Source: Elusimicrobium minutum Pei191 (GTDB taxonomy: Bacteria; Elusimicrobiota; Elusimicrobia; Elusimicrobiales; Elusimicrobiaceae). From it: a stretch of 64,000 nucleotides of DNA. Positions 54,701-62,738 of the stretch are shown here, piece after piece. Numbering within the stretch: position 1 is the first letter of the stretch; every line of letters begins with the position of its first letter. Below the pieces are notes generated by a model. The model had not been told where the DNA came from. It did no database searches and saw nothing but the letters and a program-made list of their open reading frames with translations. Location of the stretch: contig NC_010644.1 in assembly GCF_000020145.1 (NCBI RefSeq), positions 682,001-746,000 on the forward strand, given 5' to 3'. Both the position numbers and the translations under genes were made by a program.

Positions 54701-57662
54701 CCTTGCAGGCGAAGGCGTTATTGACGAAAAATTTTTTGGCGTTGACAATATTATAGTTAAGCATGTAGCTAAAGACAACCTTGTTTATACACACAACTTT
54801 ACAAACTCGGACGGAAAACATGTAAGGGGCAACGGTTTTTGCGGTTCTCCTGTTTTCCGTTTAAACCCAGTCACCAATGAATATGAAGTTGTCGCTATAC
54901 ATAACGGCAGTTCTAATGACAGAAGCTACAGCTACGCGGTTAATATGCAAGCTGTTTTATCTGCGATTGACAAAAACATCTTGAAAAAAAACGATAAACA
55001 AAAGTTTTTAATTGTTTCCAAGGACGCTTTGCAAAAACCGGTTTCAACTCCCGTTGATAAATTTATTACTTTAAGCGATATTGAACAAGTTAATACCCAA
55101 TCTCTTTCCCTGGGTTTGAAAATAAAGCGCGCTCTTAAACTTTCTTACTCATCTAATCCGTTTGTTTTTGCCAGCAAACTTACGGCAAGAATATATAAAC
55201 ATTTAAAGATGAAAGTTTTAAAAAAATACCAGCGTATGGTAAATCCCAGAGAGGCAAGGCCAAGGATTCTTCCTTCAAACCATAAGCATATCGTGCTTGA
55301 CAAAAATAATGCCCCGTACAGCGAATCAATTTTTTATATAGGGGACAGACGCGCTTCCGGTGTTGTGGTAAAGCATAACGGCAAAATTTTCGGTCTTATA
55401 GCGGCTCATACTGAAGACGGTTTAAGTAAAATCATTCACATTGTCTCTGCCGATAAACAAGCGTTTAAGGCAAGGGTTGTGGCCGCGGGCAAATCAAAAA
55501 CATTAAAAGCAGGTTACCCGGACATATCTGTTTTGGAACTTTCCGGAGACGCTCTTAAAAAGTTCGTTCCTTTAGAACTTTCTGCTGAAAACATTTTGGA
55601 GAATGAAGAAGTTTACTCCATAGGTTTTTTAAGGGGCTTTCGTTTGCTTCCAATAATAAACCGTAAAGTTTTAGCCGTGGACGAAGCAAAATATATAACA
55701 ACGCCTGTTTTTGGTAAAGATGCCACGGGTTATTGCGGTTCCGCTCTAATTAAAGACGGCAAATTAGCCGGCCTGCACAAAGGTTCTTACAGCGACGGGC
55801 TTAACAGCATAGCTGTTAAAGCGTCTGTTATAAGTGATTTTCTTGAATTTTTAGAAACAGGCAAAGACGCTGGGTATAAAATCAGTTTAGCAGACGGCGG
55901 CATATATAAAATTCCGTTTTCAAAAGTTACTAAAAAAAGCAAACTTTATTCTAATTTGGAAAAAACATCAGGATTAGCCGCCGCCAAAACCGCGCTGCCC
56001 TATAAGAACATGGCGATGTCCGTTAGAAACTCTTATAAGAAATTGGTTTTTTCCGTTGAGTCAGATATTATTAAAGCCGTTAAAGAAGCAGAATCCCCGC
56101 GTTCCGTGGCTTTAAAAGACATGAAATATACGCAATCCATTTTCCGTATGCCGGGCGGCGGCAGCGGTTTTTTAGTAACACATAAAGGAAGAACTTTCGG
56201 CATAGCCGACGCTGTTCTTTCTTCCAAACTTTCGGACTTTTATGAAATAACCGATATAAATAACAAAAAGCATTATTCAATGAGTGTACTTATTGAAAGA
56301 TACAACGCTGCGCAGATGGGCAGGCCGGGCTTCCCTTTTGACTATAACAACAAAGTTATTTTAGATATAATGCAGGAAGATAATTCAATAAATGCTTTAA
56401 AATTTGCCTCTTCGCCCGCTAAAGAGGGGGACATTCTTTATTCTTTAGGCTTTTTAGATAACGGCGAAACCTATGCCGTAGATAATATAATAACCCAAGA
56501 AAGCAAAGGCAATAATTTCTTTTTCTCAACCCCTTTTACGGCTGATAAAAAAGACGTTAAACTTTTTGCCGGCGCGCCTTTGTTGAACAAACAGGGCGAG
56601 GTTGTGGGCGTTTACGGCGGAATTTATAAGGATGAAGACGGCAATGAGCGCCACTACAGCCTGGGCTTAAAAAAGTTAAAAGAACTTTTCATTTTTGTAA
56701 GTTCCCAATTCCAACCTGAAAAATATTCCTCTTCTAAAAAAAACCGTAAAAATAATTCCGATGATGAAGATGCCCCCGCTCACGGACCTAATGTGCAAAA
56801 AGCTAAGCAGGCTAATCTTGCCGTTAAACCGCAAAAAACTCAAGCCAATGCTTTAAGCGCCGAGGATGCCGCCCTTCTTGAAAAAACTCATGATATTTTA
56901 CAAAGAAGGCGCAACGGGGAAAACGTAACCTTAGCCCATAGGGAGGAATATGACAATATAATCGCGGATTTACAAAATAAACCCATGACAGCCAAGGAAA
57001 GAGAAAAAATATATTCCGTAAAATATTTTATGACAAAGCTTTTTATAGGATCCAAACATAATCACCCCGCTTTCTCGCGCGGATTTCAACCTTCGGTTGT
57101 ACCGGCCGAGGATATTAAGTATAAAAAATCATTTTTCTACGTACCTTCAACCGGTGTAACAGGTACGGTTATTGAATATAAGGGCCAGGTTTACGCCATT
57201 ACGGTAGCGCACGCGACTGTTAATATGAACAGGGAAAACCTTCAAATGCAAACCTCGGATAAAAAAATGTACACTGCGGAATTTGTAAATTATTTTATAA
57301 ATGAAGATATACTTTTGTATAAACTGTCGCCCGAAGCGAGAGCTTATTTTAAACCGCTGCCTGTTTATAATGGTAATATTGAAGAACTTCAAAAATTATA
57401 TACCGTGGGATACTTAAGAGGGCATTTATACGCCAGCGATAACCGTTATGTTTTAAAAAATGATGGCAATGAACTTATTACCACTTTTAACTTTACAGGT
57501 GGTAAAAACGGTTTTTGCGGCGCTCCTTTAATAATTGAGGACCCTGTTACCGGCAAACCTTATTTGGCGGGTATGCATACGGGCAGTTTTGGCCGCTCGG
57601 AAAGTAACGCCGTTGCGCCTAAAGTTATAAAAGAAATTTTAGAAAAGGCTGCGGGCAAATAA
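45765..57662 (+). CDS. Giant exported polyprotein-like protein 2: module, two transporter-like units, four protease-like domains
   Basis: A 3965-residue protein. A signal peptide is cleaved near EAYAQ (about 30). Residues about 74-1070 are the shared module. Two units follow, each with a short TM helix, an RRSEDK/RRKSEEDK linker (about 1192 and 1902) and a polytopic MFS-like region (about 1400-1800 and 2285-2735). Four chymotrypsin-fold domains end the protein. Triads are H2907-D2950-C3026 (GFCGSP), H3215-D3253-C3324 (GYCGSA) and H3816-D3848-C3918 (GFCGAP). The third copy is degenerate, with Val3484 and Ala3602 in these places. Each intact copy has a later His (3046, 3338, 3938) in IH/LH/MH-x-G-S, like the S1-pocket His of viral 3C/NIa proteases. 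Self-cleavage is inference. A single huge gene between a structured leader and rimP. Confidence 0.88.
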   Translation: MNLGDRLTKIISGVLIITILHSVIPSEAYAQLKITKKQSEKINLQNNNAARKAVNSISVITDAKSLTNGPQSVKGLIGREISEELGKVWGKSFAVESVRVERVYEEERVKIAIESGSRERRVYEVMGEDYYKALEYFAEQGGVRLGYGNDVEGESVEEGGLLNSADRVYSAYKRTLQNSDSRKVGKGVIELRYDLIRKDSRKKLEMDIDEATGAMLKVLVDILLYSKRGIQERYAPLVTEVLVGMRRLDLGGKTAGSMRAYYKEVLDVKKSKGVCESRITDGYVRGLGEAQKSCIDITSAMTGLGLIGGGEEEIYKFGKEYWSEGRVSSVIMSRAAHGLILSGEKGIVLLGELIRETVRSGYPRNAVKWAWDKFGAVFTPSEYVDGYYNHVSKKALYLNEVTRRFEYIDEEKAREWGFSVRDIKMCQEVEVKRGSDACLMMPMRNVFTDIGEDLAYLGGAGGKREIRKLLREERNLHWPFIVGVLGSGAYEGDGGANEIRKVIAGTTYMDVTSGTDRKIKEAVGLKIGGFNADQLKRAREYYNEKRLAYVLDIVVMIALIGNLAKSMSTFRVPRSVENCWRSLRGAGNAGKEVSVRGVRSVKVAEQAAAMERVNAVKKVSGGVKGGVIEFGLEGVGGELKVVKGRIGGKLKISPVLEGTLKVETKVKDLGLSVGGSGGGGTFSARPVVGKGIIEGGKGISLESKVTGAFRVMEGNKVAGGVVEGEKVIVAARGTGSGVGRIGRVMGRAKNSFVHAKNKAVVYSMMVMLPMGSMTEAGSAVKNISNVGKQISVMAEAGGVGVRTIEGGKLIRGVIAAGEVSKAMRSAEVVSGVSKGLDRAGRIGKASKLGGIGAKRVGDTAKLFGIGSIIGRPAEAEGGSGPSSGTLERVYAQLVGVRAPVSKEVSTKEFIKQELINMSGIGFVAMLAEELKIGREIRREYGKEGITAESMKKQWAAVEMTRAEAVLDRAVEEGRELTDLENSAVAGYISNIHVNNQGYVEGEKGEWSLSNTPIAKAADDYIKNKYGYEYKQDVESYKRVNGEGKEETVSRIINKRVEKITPAQEALEGTAAEPGTQMHHEIPSVLGVRPAAAVRREALPVAAPNIRENGFFKPATERIGINVLASFGNWGFIAEKTVDIVKSGVEKIKSNSRKNLTKALIYVLTFGVAMPHSTNPMILPSRRDEEIAAVAAQRRSEDKHDEMIFTGWAEEVGQTLSFPESGTGVSRSLENVREITQREMNNIVVNTVQKTGHTKTVKNVSNNKIFNLLLKRFTKITVIDSSEDIVVPQVAAPDTLSSTAGRMWIRGNITLGSGANKVKISVYDKGEKAVITLKTDKKIKLNSERNEMLYVNAKGELIIRSNKRGAQIEKVLINTSLVLNENGRISANKDFARELNEGVGLVNNKLAPLFGLFVIAGFGALATSTASLVVDAFNVEGYMGAVIQSVGYAVPTFMSVKIAKQTLNNSLRKMVNWGLAISLGAMTLPMFFGFFGHLPNSLEIWKLVPLGVSMLALGFGITTLEVASKPLFQASSSVGRYRTNVADAGFVKQVVGSIIGAGVVPLAKSMGFDWSFLFPTYAVLTIMGLIAFNKWKTNTRTLGNVVNASAEPVKTKVSAMELFKKDPLVKNAYFTFAAHMWLMSTVGFQFNLIAFDAVGYTYGLALATGAFTAPMMVSRYFVGKKLGNKSPSIISNIVKKSSMFSLAGLLLVQVPYLPINVLGMAVTGWGVATISPVVQAYVTDVREKYAVQVSGILSSTTIGSMIGVVASAVVGSYLVIGDLKTAFLIPTFLTWVIWSFGNKVAKGKFEENFTIKKEQNNNNVLMSDPLLGLGKNFIGKDNNPALLNNLGQSIKKLWDNSIGLRRRAAAFAISLGLLIPQAGADIFESNSVIISLRKETLTPFVLERRKSEEDKYTELFFDSSQNLPYGTINLNNEAYVATSTALDNIDNAPKAKTITSTVVNSEAVELIVSKTIYKNTRVNGAYHDEITSLANVIEKEAVNKYFENKRKTSGIFNKVKNVFNGSTKDFNNRLYENIFTTSFISNVNKSDLPANVKDNLMISFDEVFSTVKISAPARMPDEEDFYGLPAFDNSNGYTKNVALFSKAGDNEIQLPVNMSVSGSLNIKKGEKVVVTEKGKIHFKSSFKEYSPDFFFIKTQSENLKKIIDKVAKSENKTRIKLEREGKTWILLKRDIKRTERPIYHQQGESLVKLPVAFEVDNNIVVRNNEKLIIDDNSVLYAQTEDGKVRTITDFYVRLPKEFALSWADIFGSAEGVDVKDYMDLTVKANYNKILPLYSAALITSNPSTAVIGDIKHSMHLPEYLAQMIPFFSYISAMFNVFLNPFIKIYGKVKVLNVALGVTGLSFVGMVAAGFYGQASLGLEPASWRLAIMASSLLLAGVAGSWGSSVTYPLVKENSETTEIAGSRMAGLQLFRSFGAMAFLLVPVALATGVNALDIGFLDFSMSYPMFLAGTAVTIAMLRKSKLKNIKDQTMPEQIAKMQGQTYLKIIPKGSVAGLGFQGAKHIWDTLKTQKSIQRVFWAASLFTGSEIATRAGASSLIKGSLVKLAGTGQANTMLDSGIIFLQRFLDGGTLSLALTMLVNYMPAILVRTKIKQLIQTKVLTSNDVLVLAGGFAGAGLLVFAFNGFSLLGLTGVMINVVGTCSFFSQLQNTTMDNHSKKWHDSIANVLGVTLIGGAVISPIMGAVSTVSGSMMTGLLVPAAALIGAVVLLVPEMKKSNIMTAFATRKSRKQSISLELLKDFKNKVGIYNWVTNYLKSNEGAAYFPLYAMRLKEELVTNQKYLEERGVDFSYFEDIDLSFIKNNRPMHGNSGYLSMGGLNPDSIEKAGKALANFFKALYFLVFPAKHKPNVISYKDSKIKDALFAFNASESSLTGFVFEYDGKVYGLTTAHGAYLTPEEFIISAFNGENYTVKKLLTGNSRLYYETSVVEGTQDWTLLEIPQEALTAFKPLKVSEKKVRRGEVLAGEGVIDEKFFGVDNIIVKHVAKDNLVYTHNFTNSDGKHVRGNGFCGSPVFRLNPVTNEYEVVAIHNGSSNDRSYSYAVNMQAVLSAIDKNILKKNDKQKFLIVSKDALQKPVSTPVDKFITLSDIEQVNTQSLSLGLKIKRALKLSYSSNPFVFASKLTARIYKHLKMKVLKKYQRMVNPREARPRILPSNHKHIVLDKNNAPYSESIFYIGDRRASGVVVKHNGKIFGLIAAHTEDGLSKIIHIVSADKQAFKARVVAAGKSKTLKAGYPDISVLELSGDALKKFVPLELSAENILENEEVYSIGFLRGFRLLPIINRKVLAVDEAKYITTPVFGKDATGYCGSALIKDGKLAGLHKGSYSDGLNSIAVKASVISDFLEFLETGKDAGYKISLADGGIYKIPFSKVTKKSKLYSNLEKTSGLAAAKTALPYKNMAMSVRNSYKKLVFSVESDIIKAVKEAESPRSVALKDMKYTQSIFRMPGGGSGFLVTHKGRTFGIADAVLSSKLSDFYEITDINNKKHYSMSVLIERYNAAQMGRPGFPFDYNNKVILDIMQEDNSINALKFASSPAKEGDILYSLGFLDNGETYAVDNIITQESKGNNFFFSTPFTADKKDVKLFAGAPLLNKQGEVVGVYGGIYKDEDGNERHYSLGLKKLKELFIFVSSQFQPEKYSSSKKNRKNNSDDEDAPAHGPNVQKAKQANLAVKPQKTQANALSAEDAALLEKTHDILQRRRNGENVTLAHREEYDNIIADLQNKPMTAKEREKIYSVKYFMTKLFIGSKHNHPAFSRGFQPSVVPAEDIKYKKSFFYVPSTGVTGTVIEYKGQVYAITVAHATVNMNRENLQMQTSDKKMYTAEFVNYFINEDILLYKLSPEARAYFKPLPVYNGNIEELQKLYTVGYLRGHLYASDNRYVLKNDGNELITTFNFTGGKNGFCGAPLIIEDPVTGKPYLAGMHTGSFGRSESNAVAPKVIKEILEKAAGK
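45983..48976 (+). repeat. Direct repeat copy 2: 2,994-bp G-rich coding module
   Basis: It pairs with 17579-20572 in the same orientation and reading frame. Just outside the right edge the two genes still share short words (GCATCATG, AAGACCTG) with small gaps, so the module is a homogenised part of longer homologous genes rather than a clean insertion. The G-rich (GGA)n-type run GGAGGAGGGGAGGAGG (46686-46701; 18282-18297 in copy 1) could form a quadruplex. Confidence 0.95.
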
Positions 57663-57664
57663 AT

Positions 57665-57693
57665 TTGACAATTTTACGTCCTTATGTTAAAAT
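57665..57693 (+). promoter_or_regulatory. Promoter of rimP-nusA-infB
   Basis: Perfect TTGACA (57665-57670), 17 bp, then TAAAAT (57688-57693) with an extended TG at 57685-57686. It starts right after giant gene 2. Confidence 0.8.
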
Positions 57694-57715
57694 AAATATA
57701 TAGACATTTTGCTTA

Positions 57716-57743
57716 AGAGCGGCTTGGGTTACCAAGCCGCTCT
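57716..57743 (+). promoter_or_regulatory. Perfect hairpin in the rimP leader
   Basis: A 12-bp perfect stem (57716-57727 with 57732-57743), a 4-nt loop, followed by TTTGATT. Without a full T-run it may be a weak terminator for giant gene 2 or a leader control element for the operon. Confidence 0.6.
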
Positions 57744-57781
57744 TTGATTAAATGCCAAACTATCCGGCCAAAGGAGCTTGT

Positions 57782-58240
57782 ATGAGAGATATAAAAGCAA
57801 TAGAGAGCGTTGTGGCTGACGGCCTTGCTAACCAAGGGTATGAAGTTGTGGACCTTATTGTGCAAAACCAGGGCAGCAAAAAGCTTTTTCAATTTTTTGT
57901 AGATAAAGAAGGGGGCATTAATCTTGACGATGTGGAAAAGGCCTCCCGCCTTATAGACAGTATTATAGAGATGGAAAACCTTATTGAAGGCGCTTATATT
58001 TTGGAGGCTTCTTCCCCGGGCATAAAACGCGTTTTAAAAAAACCGGAACATTTTAAAAAATTTATAGGCCAGCGCGCCAAAATAACTTTAAAACAAATGA
58101 TTGAAAACCGCGCCAACTTTACGGGCTTAATAGCCGGCGCTAATGAAACCGAAATGACGCTTGACGATGGTACCACCCAGTTTAAATTCAAGTACGAGGA
58201 TATTAAAAAAGCCAATTTGGATCCCGTTCTTGAGTTTTAG
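57782..58240 (+). CDS. rimP: Ribosome maturation factor RimP
   Basis: A 152-residue protein with RimP blocks GYEVVDL, FFVDKEGGINLDDVEKASR and EASSPGIKRVLK. It helps 30S maturation. The ATG at 57782 follows AAGGAG (57771-57776) by 5 bp and matches family length; an open frame to 57752 has no ribosome site. First gene of the universally conserved rimP-nusA-infB operon. Confidence 0.95.
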   Translation: MRDIKAIESVVADGLANQGYEVVDLIVQNQGSKKLFQFFVDKEGGINLDDVEKASRLIDSIIEMENLIEGAYILEASSPGIKRVLKKPEHFKKFIGQRAKITLKQMIENRANFTGLIAGANETEMTLDDGTTQFKFKYEDIKKANLDPVLEF

Positions 58241-58291
58241 CATTAAAAGATGTTAAAAGAAATTTATAAAAATACAGAGAGGTAAACAGCA

Positions 58292-59683
58292 ATGGAAGGC
58301 AATCCCAAAGAATTAATGATGGCTCTAGAGAGCTTGGAAAGAGAAAAAAATATCAAAAGAGACGATATTATTAAAACAATAGAAGACGCCCTTGTGTCGG
58401 CGCTTCGCAAAAACTTAGGTAAAACAGCGCAAATAAGCGCGAAAATAAACCCCGAAGAGGGTGACATTAAGGCCTTTCAGGTTTTAAATATTGTAGAAAT
58501 TGTAGCAAACCCGGAAATGGAAATCTCACTTGAGCAAGCCAAAGCTATGGATGACCGCTCCGAAGTAGGCGGCACAATAACAAACGTTTTGGAAGTTGAG
58601 GATTTTTCCCGTATAGCTGCGCAAATAGCCAAACAGGTTTTAATTCAAAAAGTAAGAGGTATTGAAAGGGAAAATACTTATAAAGAATTTAAACCCAGAG
58701 AGGGGGAAGTTATTACAGGCTCCGTACGCAGATTTTCCGACAGGGATATTGTTGTTGATTTAGGCAAAGTTGAAGCTATTTTACCTTATTCCGAACAGAT
58801 TAAAAGGGAAAGGTATTCTAACGGATCGCGCATTAAAGCTATTATCACAAAAGTTTTATCCCAGCAGGACTTGCTTACAATCGGCGAAGATCCTGTTTTG
58901 GGCAGATACAAAAGCGCCGCTTTTAAAATGGACAAAGGACAAAGAGGGCCATACGTCATTTTATCGCGTACAAGCCCAGCTTTTTTAGAAGACTTATTTA
59001 AAGTTGAAGTTCCCGAAATAGGCGAAGGCATTGTTGAAATCAAAGCTATTCAAAGAGACCCGGGCTTCAGAGCTAAAGTGGTTGTCAGAAGCTATGATAA
59101 TAAAGTTGACCCAATAGGCACCTGCGTAGGCATGAGGGGCATAAGAATACGCGCTATTATGAATGAACTCAGCGGTGAACGTATTGACCTTATTCCTTAC
59201 AGCGAAGACGTTACAACAATGATTATGAATTCAATAGCTCCGGCAAGAGCGAACTCCGTAAAAATAATAAGCGCCGAAGAGAAAAAAGCTCTTATCATTG
59301 TACCTGACGACCAGCTTGCCATAGCTATAGGTAAAGACTGGCAGAATATTAAATTAGCCAGCAAACTTACAGGCTGGGAACTTGAAGTAAAGAGCGAATC
59401 CCAAAAGCTCCAGGAGGGACAGGCCACCGTTGACAATCTTGAAAGCTTGTTAGCTTCCGTGGAAGGCATTGGGCCCAAAACGGCCGAAACACTTGTTAAA
59501 GCAGGCTTTTCTTCTGTTGAAAAGATAGCCGCTCTTGAGCCTGAACATCTTGCCACCGTGCAAGGTATCGGGGAAAAGAGCGCGGCCAAAATTATTGAAG
59601 GGGCCAAAAAATATTTAGAAACGCAAGGCGAAGAGGTTTTGCAAGAGGAGGCAGTAAATGACGACAACCAAGAAGGCAACTAA
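58292..59683 (+). CDS. nusA: Transcription termination/antitermination factor NusA
   Basis: A 463-residue protein: NusA N-terminal domain (1-130), S1 domain (about 135-200), two KH domains (about 205-345), and a C-terminal helix-hairpin-helix region with VEGIGPKTAE and VQGIGEKSAA, close to the second hairpin repeats seen in some lineages. It binds RNA polymerase and modulates pausing and termination. Ribosome site GAGAGG lies 8 bp before the ATG. Its 3' end overlaps infB by 26 bp. Confidence 0.96.
   Translation: MEGNPKELMMALESLEREKNIKRDDIIKTIEDALVSALRKNLGKTAQISAKINPEEGDIKAFQVLNIVEIVANPEMEISLEQAKAMDDRSEVGGTITNVLEVEDFSRIAAQIAKQVLIQKVRGIERENTYKEFKPREGEVITGSVRRFSDRDIVVDLGKVEAILPYSEQIKRERYSNGSRIKAIITKVLSQQDLLTIGEDPVLGRYKSAAFKMDKGQRGPYVILSRTSPAFLEDLFKVEVPEIGEGIVEIKAIQRDPGFRAKVVVRSYDNKVDPIGTCVGMRGIRIRAIMNELSGERIDLIPYSEDVTTMIMNSIAPARANSVKIISAEEKKALIIVPDDQLAIAIGKDWQNIKLASKLTGWELEVKSESQKLQEGQATVDNLESLLASVEGIGPKTAETLVKAGFSSVEKIAALEPEHLATVQGIGEKSAAKIIEGAKKYLETQGEEVLQEEAVNDDNQEGN
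59646..59651 (+). promoter_or_regulatory. Ribosome binding site of infB inside nusA
   Basis: AGGAGG 6 bp before the ATG at 59658 supports a true 26-bp overlap with nusA. Confidence 0.8.
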
Positions 59684-62138
59684 GAAAGAAGACGATAACG
59701 AGGCCTCCAAAAATAAGAAAGCGGCGGCGGCTAAAAAAACTACGGCTAAAAAAACTGCCGCGCCTAAAGACTATAAAAAAGAAACGTCTAAAAAAACGGT
59801 AAAAAAGCCTATAAAAAAAGCCGCAAAACCGGCTGTAAAAAAAGAAGTTGAGGAAGAAGAACCGGAAAGGAAAAGAGTGTCATTTTTTACGCCCGCCTCC
59901 CAGGTTATAAAACCCGTTCAGCCTGAACCTGTTAAAGAAGAACCTTTAAAACAGGAAGTAAAACAAATTCCGGAGCAGCTCGATTTGCCCGCTCCCAAAG
60001 TTGCGCCAAAACCGGCGCCGGCGCCTCTTCCTAAACAGGAAATTAAGCCCGCGCCTGCTCCTGCTCCTGCTCCCGCGCCTAAGGTTGATGTAAAACCCGC
60101 CGCGCCGCAGCAGCCTGCACAGCCTAAAGCGGAACCTAAACCGCAGCAGAATTTTAACGCGTCCAGGCCGCAACAGCAGCCCGTACAGCAGCCTGCGCAG
60201 CCAAAACCGCAGCATCATAATAATTTCCAACACCAAAAACCACAGCATGGGTTTAATAAGCCGCCGCAGCACCAGCATAAGCAGCAGTCTAAACCACAGC
60301 CAAAGCCTCAGCCCAAACCGCAGCCTAAAGTTGAAGCTCCTAAAACAGAGGAACCGAAAATAACTGAACAAACTATTAAAATCGTAGGCACTCCAACAGT
60401 TAAAGAGTTGGCGGAAAAAATGGAAATTAAAATCCCTGATTTTATTAAAAAACTTATGGGACTTGGCATTTTTGCCACTATTAACCAGCGTTTGGAAAAA
60501 GATATTATTGAGCTGGTTGTTTCCGAATGTGGTTTTAAAGCCGATATGGCCGAAGAATTTGCCGACGAAGCTTTAGGCTTGGCGGCGGAAGAAGAAGATA
60601 AGCCCGAGGATTTAAAGCCTAGAGCGCCTGTTGTTACCATTATGGGTCATGTTGACCATGGTAAAACAAGTTTGCTTGACGCTATAAGAAAATCTAATGT
60701 AGTTGAAGGCGAAACCGGCGCTATTACCCAGCATATAGGCGCTTACAGAGTTAAAACAAGCCGCGGATATATCACATTTTTAGATACTCCCGGCCATGAA
60801 GCGTTTACGGCTATGCGCGCCCGCGGAGCGCAAGCTACCGATATTGTTATATTGGTTGTTTCCGCCACGGACGGCATAATGCCCCAAACTATTGAAGCTA
60901 TGGACCACGCCAAAGCGGCGGGCGCGCCTATCATTGTGGCTGTTAATAAAATTGACCTGCCCGGCGCTAACCCAGACAAAGTTAAGCAAGAACTCGCTAA
61001 CCGCGGTTTAATACCCGAGGAATGGCAGGGCAACACCATTTATGTTGAAATTTCAGCCAAAAAGCGTATAAATATAGACAAACTTCTTGACATGATTTCG
61101 CTTCAGGCCGAAATGCTTGAACTTAAAGCCAACCCTGACAGGTTGGGTATGGGTGTTATCTTAGAAAGTAAAAGGGATAATAAACGCGGCGTAGTAGCTA
61201 CGGTGCTTGTGCAAAAAGGCACAATAAAAGTGGGAGATCCGTTTATCGTAGGTACAGCGGCAGGAAAAATCCGCGCGCTTATTGACGAAAACGGCATAAG
61301 ACACCAGGCCATAGGGCCCAGCGTGCCGGCTGAAATTTTAGGCATAAACGGCGAGCCGCCCCATGTAGGCGAATCTTTGTTTATAGCTGAAAACGAGCGT
61401 GAGGCTAAACATTTGGCGGAAAAACGCAAATTAGCCCAAAAAGAGGACAGCTTTGCCCATAAAAAACATATATCTCTTATGAGTTTAAAGAGTGAGGTTG
61501 ACCAACATAAGATTAAACAGCTCGAAATCGTTCTTAAGGGCGACGTGCAGGGTTCTATCGAAGCCATTAAAGACACTTTGGGCCGGATACCTTCGGATGA
61601 GGTTGAGGTCAAAATTATACACTCAGCCGCCGGTAATATTAATGAAAGCGACATTCTGCTCGCGAAAGCCAGCAACGCTATCGTTATAGGTTTTAACGTT
61701 GATGTTGAATCCGCCGCCCGCGCCGAAGCCGACAGGGAAGGCATTGAAATACGCCTTTACCAAATTATCTTTGAATTGCTTGAGGATTTAAAAGCGGCTA
61801 TGGAAGGCCTTCTTGAGCCTGACGTGGTCGAAACTGTTACAGGACGCGCGCTTGTGCGCCAGGTATTTAACTTAAGTTCCGGCATTGTGGCGGGTTCTTT
61901 TATAGAATACGGCAAAATGACACGCGGCAGCGAATGTAAAGTGCTGCGCGGAACCGAACAGGTGTTCAAAGGCAGAATCGGCGGTCTTAAGAGATTTAAA
62001 GACGACGTGAAAGAAGTTGAAAAAGGTTATGAATGCGGCATCTTGCTTGACGGCTTTAAAGCCATAAAGGAAGGCGATATTGTTGAATGTTTCCGAAAGG
62101 ATACAATAATAAGACGTTTAGAAAAAACCGCTAACTAA
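59658..62138 (+). CDS. infB: Translation initiation factor IF-2
   Basis: An 826-residue protein. The first 235 residues are a low-complexity Lys/Ala/Pro/Gln extension with many PKPQ and APAP units. A helical IF2 domain follows (about 250-310), then the G domain with [10 protein letters not shown] (P-loop), DTPGHEAF and NKID, and domains II-IV to the C-terminus. It recruits initiator tRNA to the ribosome. It ends at a terminator; rbfA and truB, often next, are absent. Confidence 0.97.
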   Translation: MTTTKKATKKEDDNEASKNKKAAAAKKTTAKKTAAPKDYKKETSKKTVKKPIKKAAKPAVKKEVEEEEPERKRVSFFTPASQVIKPVQPEPVKEEPLKQEVKQIPEQLDLPAPKVAPKPAPAPLPKQEIKPAPAPAPAPAPKVDVKPAAPQQPAQPKAEPKPQQNFNASRPQQQPVQQPAQPKPQHHNNFQHQKPQHGFNKPPQHQHKQQSKPQPKPQPKPQPKVEAPKTEEPKITEQTIKIVGTPTVKELAEKMEIKIPDFIKKLMGLGIFATINQRLEKDIIELVVSECGFKADMAEEFADEALGLAAEEEDKPEDLKPRAPVVTIMGHVDHGKTSLLDAIRKSNVVEGETGAITQHIGAYRVKTSRGYITFLDTPGHEAFTAMRARGAQATDIVILVVSATDGIMPQTIEAMDHAKAAGAPIIVAVNKIDLPGANPDKVKQELANRGLIPEEWQGNTIYVEISAKKRINIDKLLDMISLQAEMLELKANPDRLGMGVILESKRDNKRGVVATVLVQKGTIKVGDPFIVGTAAGKIRALIDENGIRHQAIGPSVPAEILGINGEPPHVGESLFIAENEREAKHLAEKRKLAQKEDSFAHKKHISLMSLKSEVDQHKIKQLEIVLKGDVQGSIEAIKDTLGRIPSDEVEVKIIHSAAGNINESDILLAKASNAIVIGFNVDVESAARAEADREGIEIRLYQIIFELLEDLKAAMEGLLEPDVVETVTGRALVRQVFNLSSGIVAGSFIEYGKMTRGSECKVLRGTEQVFKGRIGGLKRFKDDVKEVEKGYECGILLDGFKAIKEGDIVECFRKDTIIRRLEKTAN

Positions 62139-62140
62139 TT

Positions 62141-62174
62141 AAAAAGGCCCGCTTGAAAGAGCGGGTCTTTTTTT
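62141..62174 (+). terminator. Intrinsic terminator after infB
   Basis: A 13-bp stem with one G-T pair (62141-62153 with 62160-62172), a 6-nt loop and T-run. Confidence 0.9.
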
Positions 62175-62259
62175 GTTATTTAGCGTATATTAATCATTAA
62201 AACATAAAAAACACTGTAAAAATTTAATAATATAAAAAATATCAATATTTGGAGTTTTT

Positions 62260-62727
62260 ATGAAGAAAGGTTTTACATTAATAGAGCTTTTGGTAGTTGT
62301 GCTTATAATAGGAATATTGGCGGCCATAGCCCTGCCGCAATACCAAAAAGCTGTAGAAAAATCCAGAATGTCACAAATGTTTATTTTGGGCAAAGCCGTT
62401 AAAGATGCGGCGGAAAGGTATTATTTGGCAACAGGTTCATATCCCTCTTCAGAAGACGAGTTGGATATATCTTATGAATGCCCTAATAAATATAAATGTA
62501 TGTTTTCATTAGCGTCTGAGGGTAAATTTCAAATTGAACGGACTTCCCCATATACCTATGGCCTTATTTTCAGGCTTGATCAAGGTAGTTATTACCCTGG
62601 GGAAATACATTGTTACGCCTCTTTGGGGGATACAAAGTCTGATGTTGTTTGTAAAACTCTTTCAACAAAACCGGCCAAAGGCAGTATGCCGGAATCAGGC
62701 GCATATACATTTTATATAGTTAATTAG
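62260..62727 (+). CDS. Type IV pilin-like protein (prepilin), first of tandem pair
   Basis: A 155-residue protein with leader MKKG and mature start [20 protein letters not shown] (Glu at +5). The following helix is [17 protein letters not shown]. The head has four Cys, two close together at YECPNKYKC. The first 91 bp (62252-62342), including the ribosome site region GGAG, differ from the next gene by a single base while the rest is diverged. It may be a structural or minor pilin; no assembly genes lie nearby. Confidence 0.9.
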   Translation: MKKGFTLIELLVVVLIIGILAAIALPQYQKAVEKSRMSQMFILGKAVKDAAERYYLATGSYPSSEDELDISYECPNKYKCMFSLASEGKFQIERTSPYTYGLIFRLDQGSYYPGEIHCYASLGDTKSDVVCKTLSTKPAKGSMPESGAYTFYIVN

Positions 62728-62738
62728 GAAGAGTTTTT

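Noticed and set aside
59946-60371. Minus-strand open frame in infB
   Set aside because: It is the antisense of the Pro/Gln/Lys repeat region of IF-2; the product is Arg/Leu/Phe low complexity.
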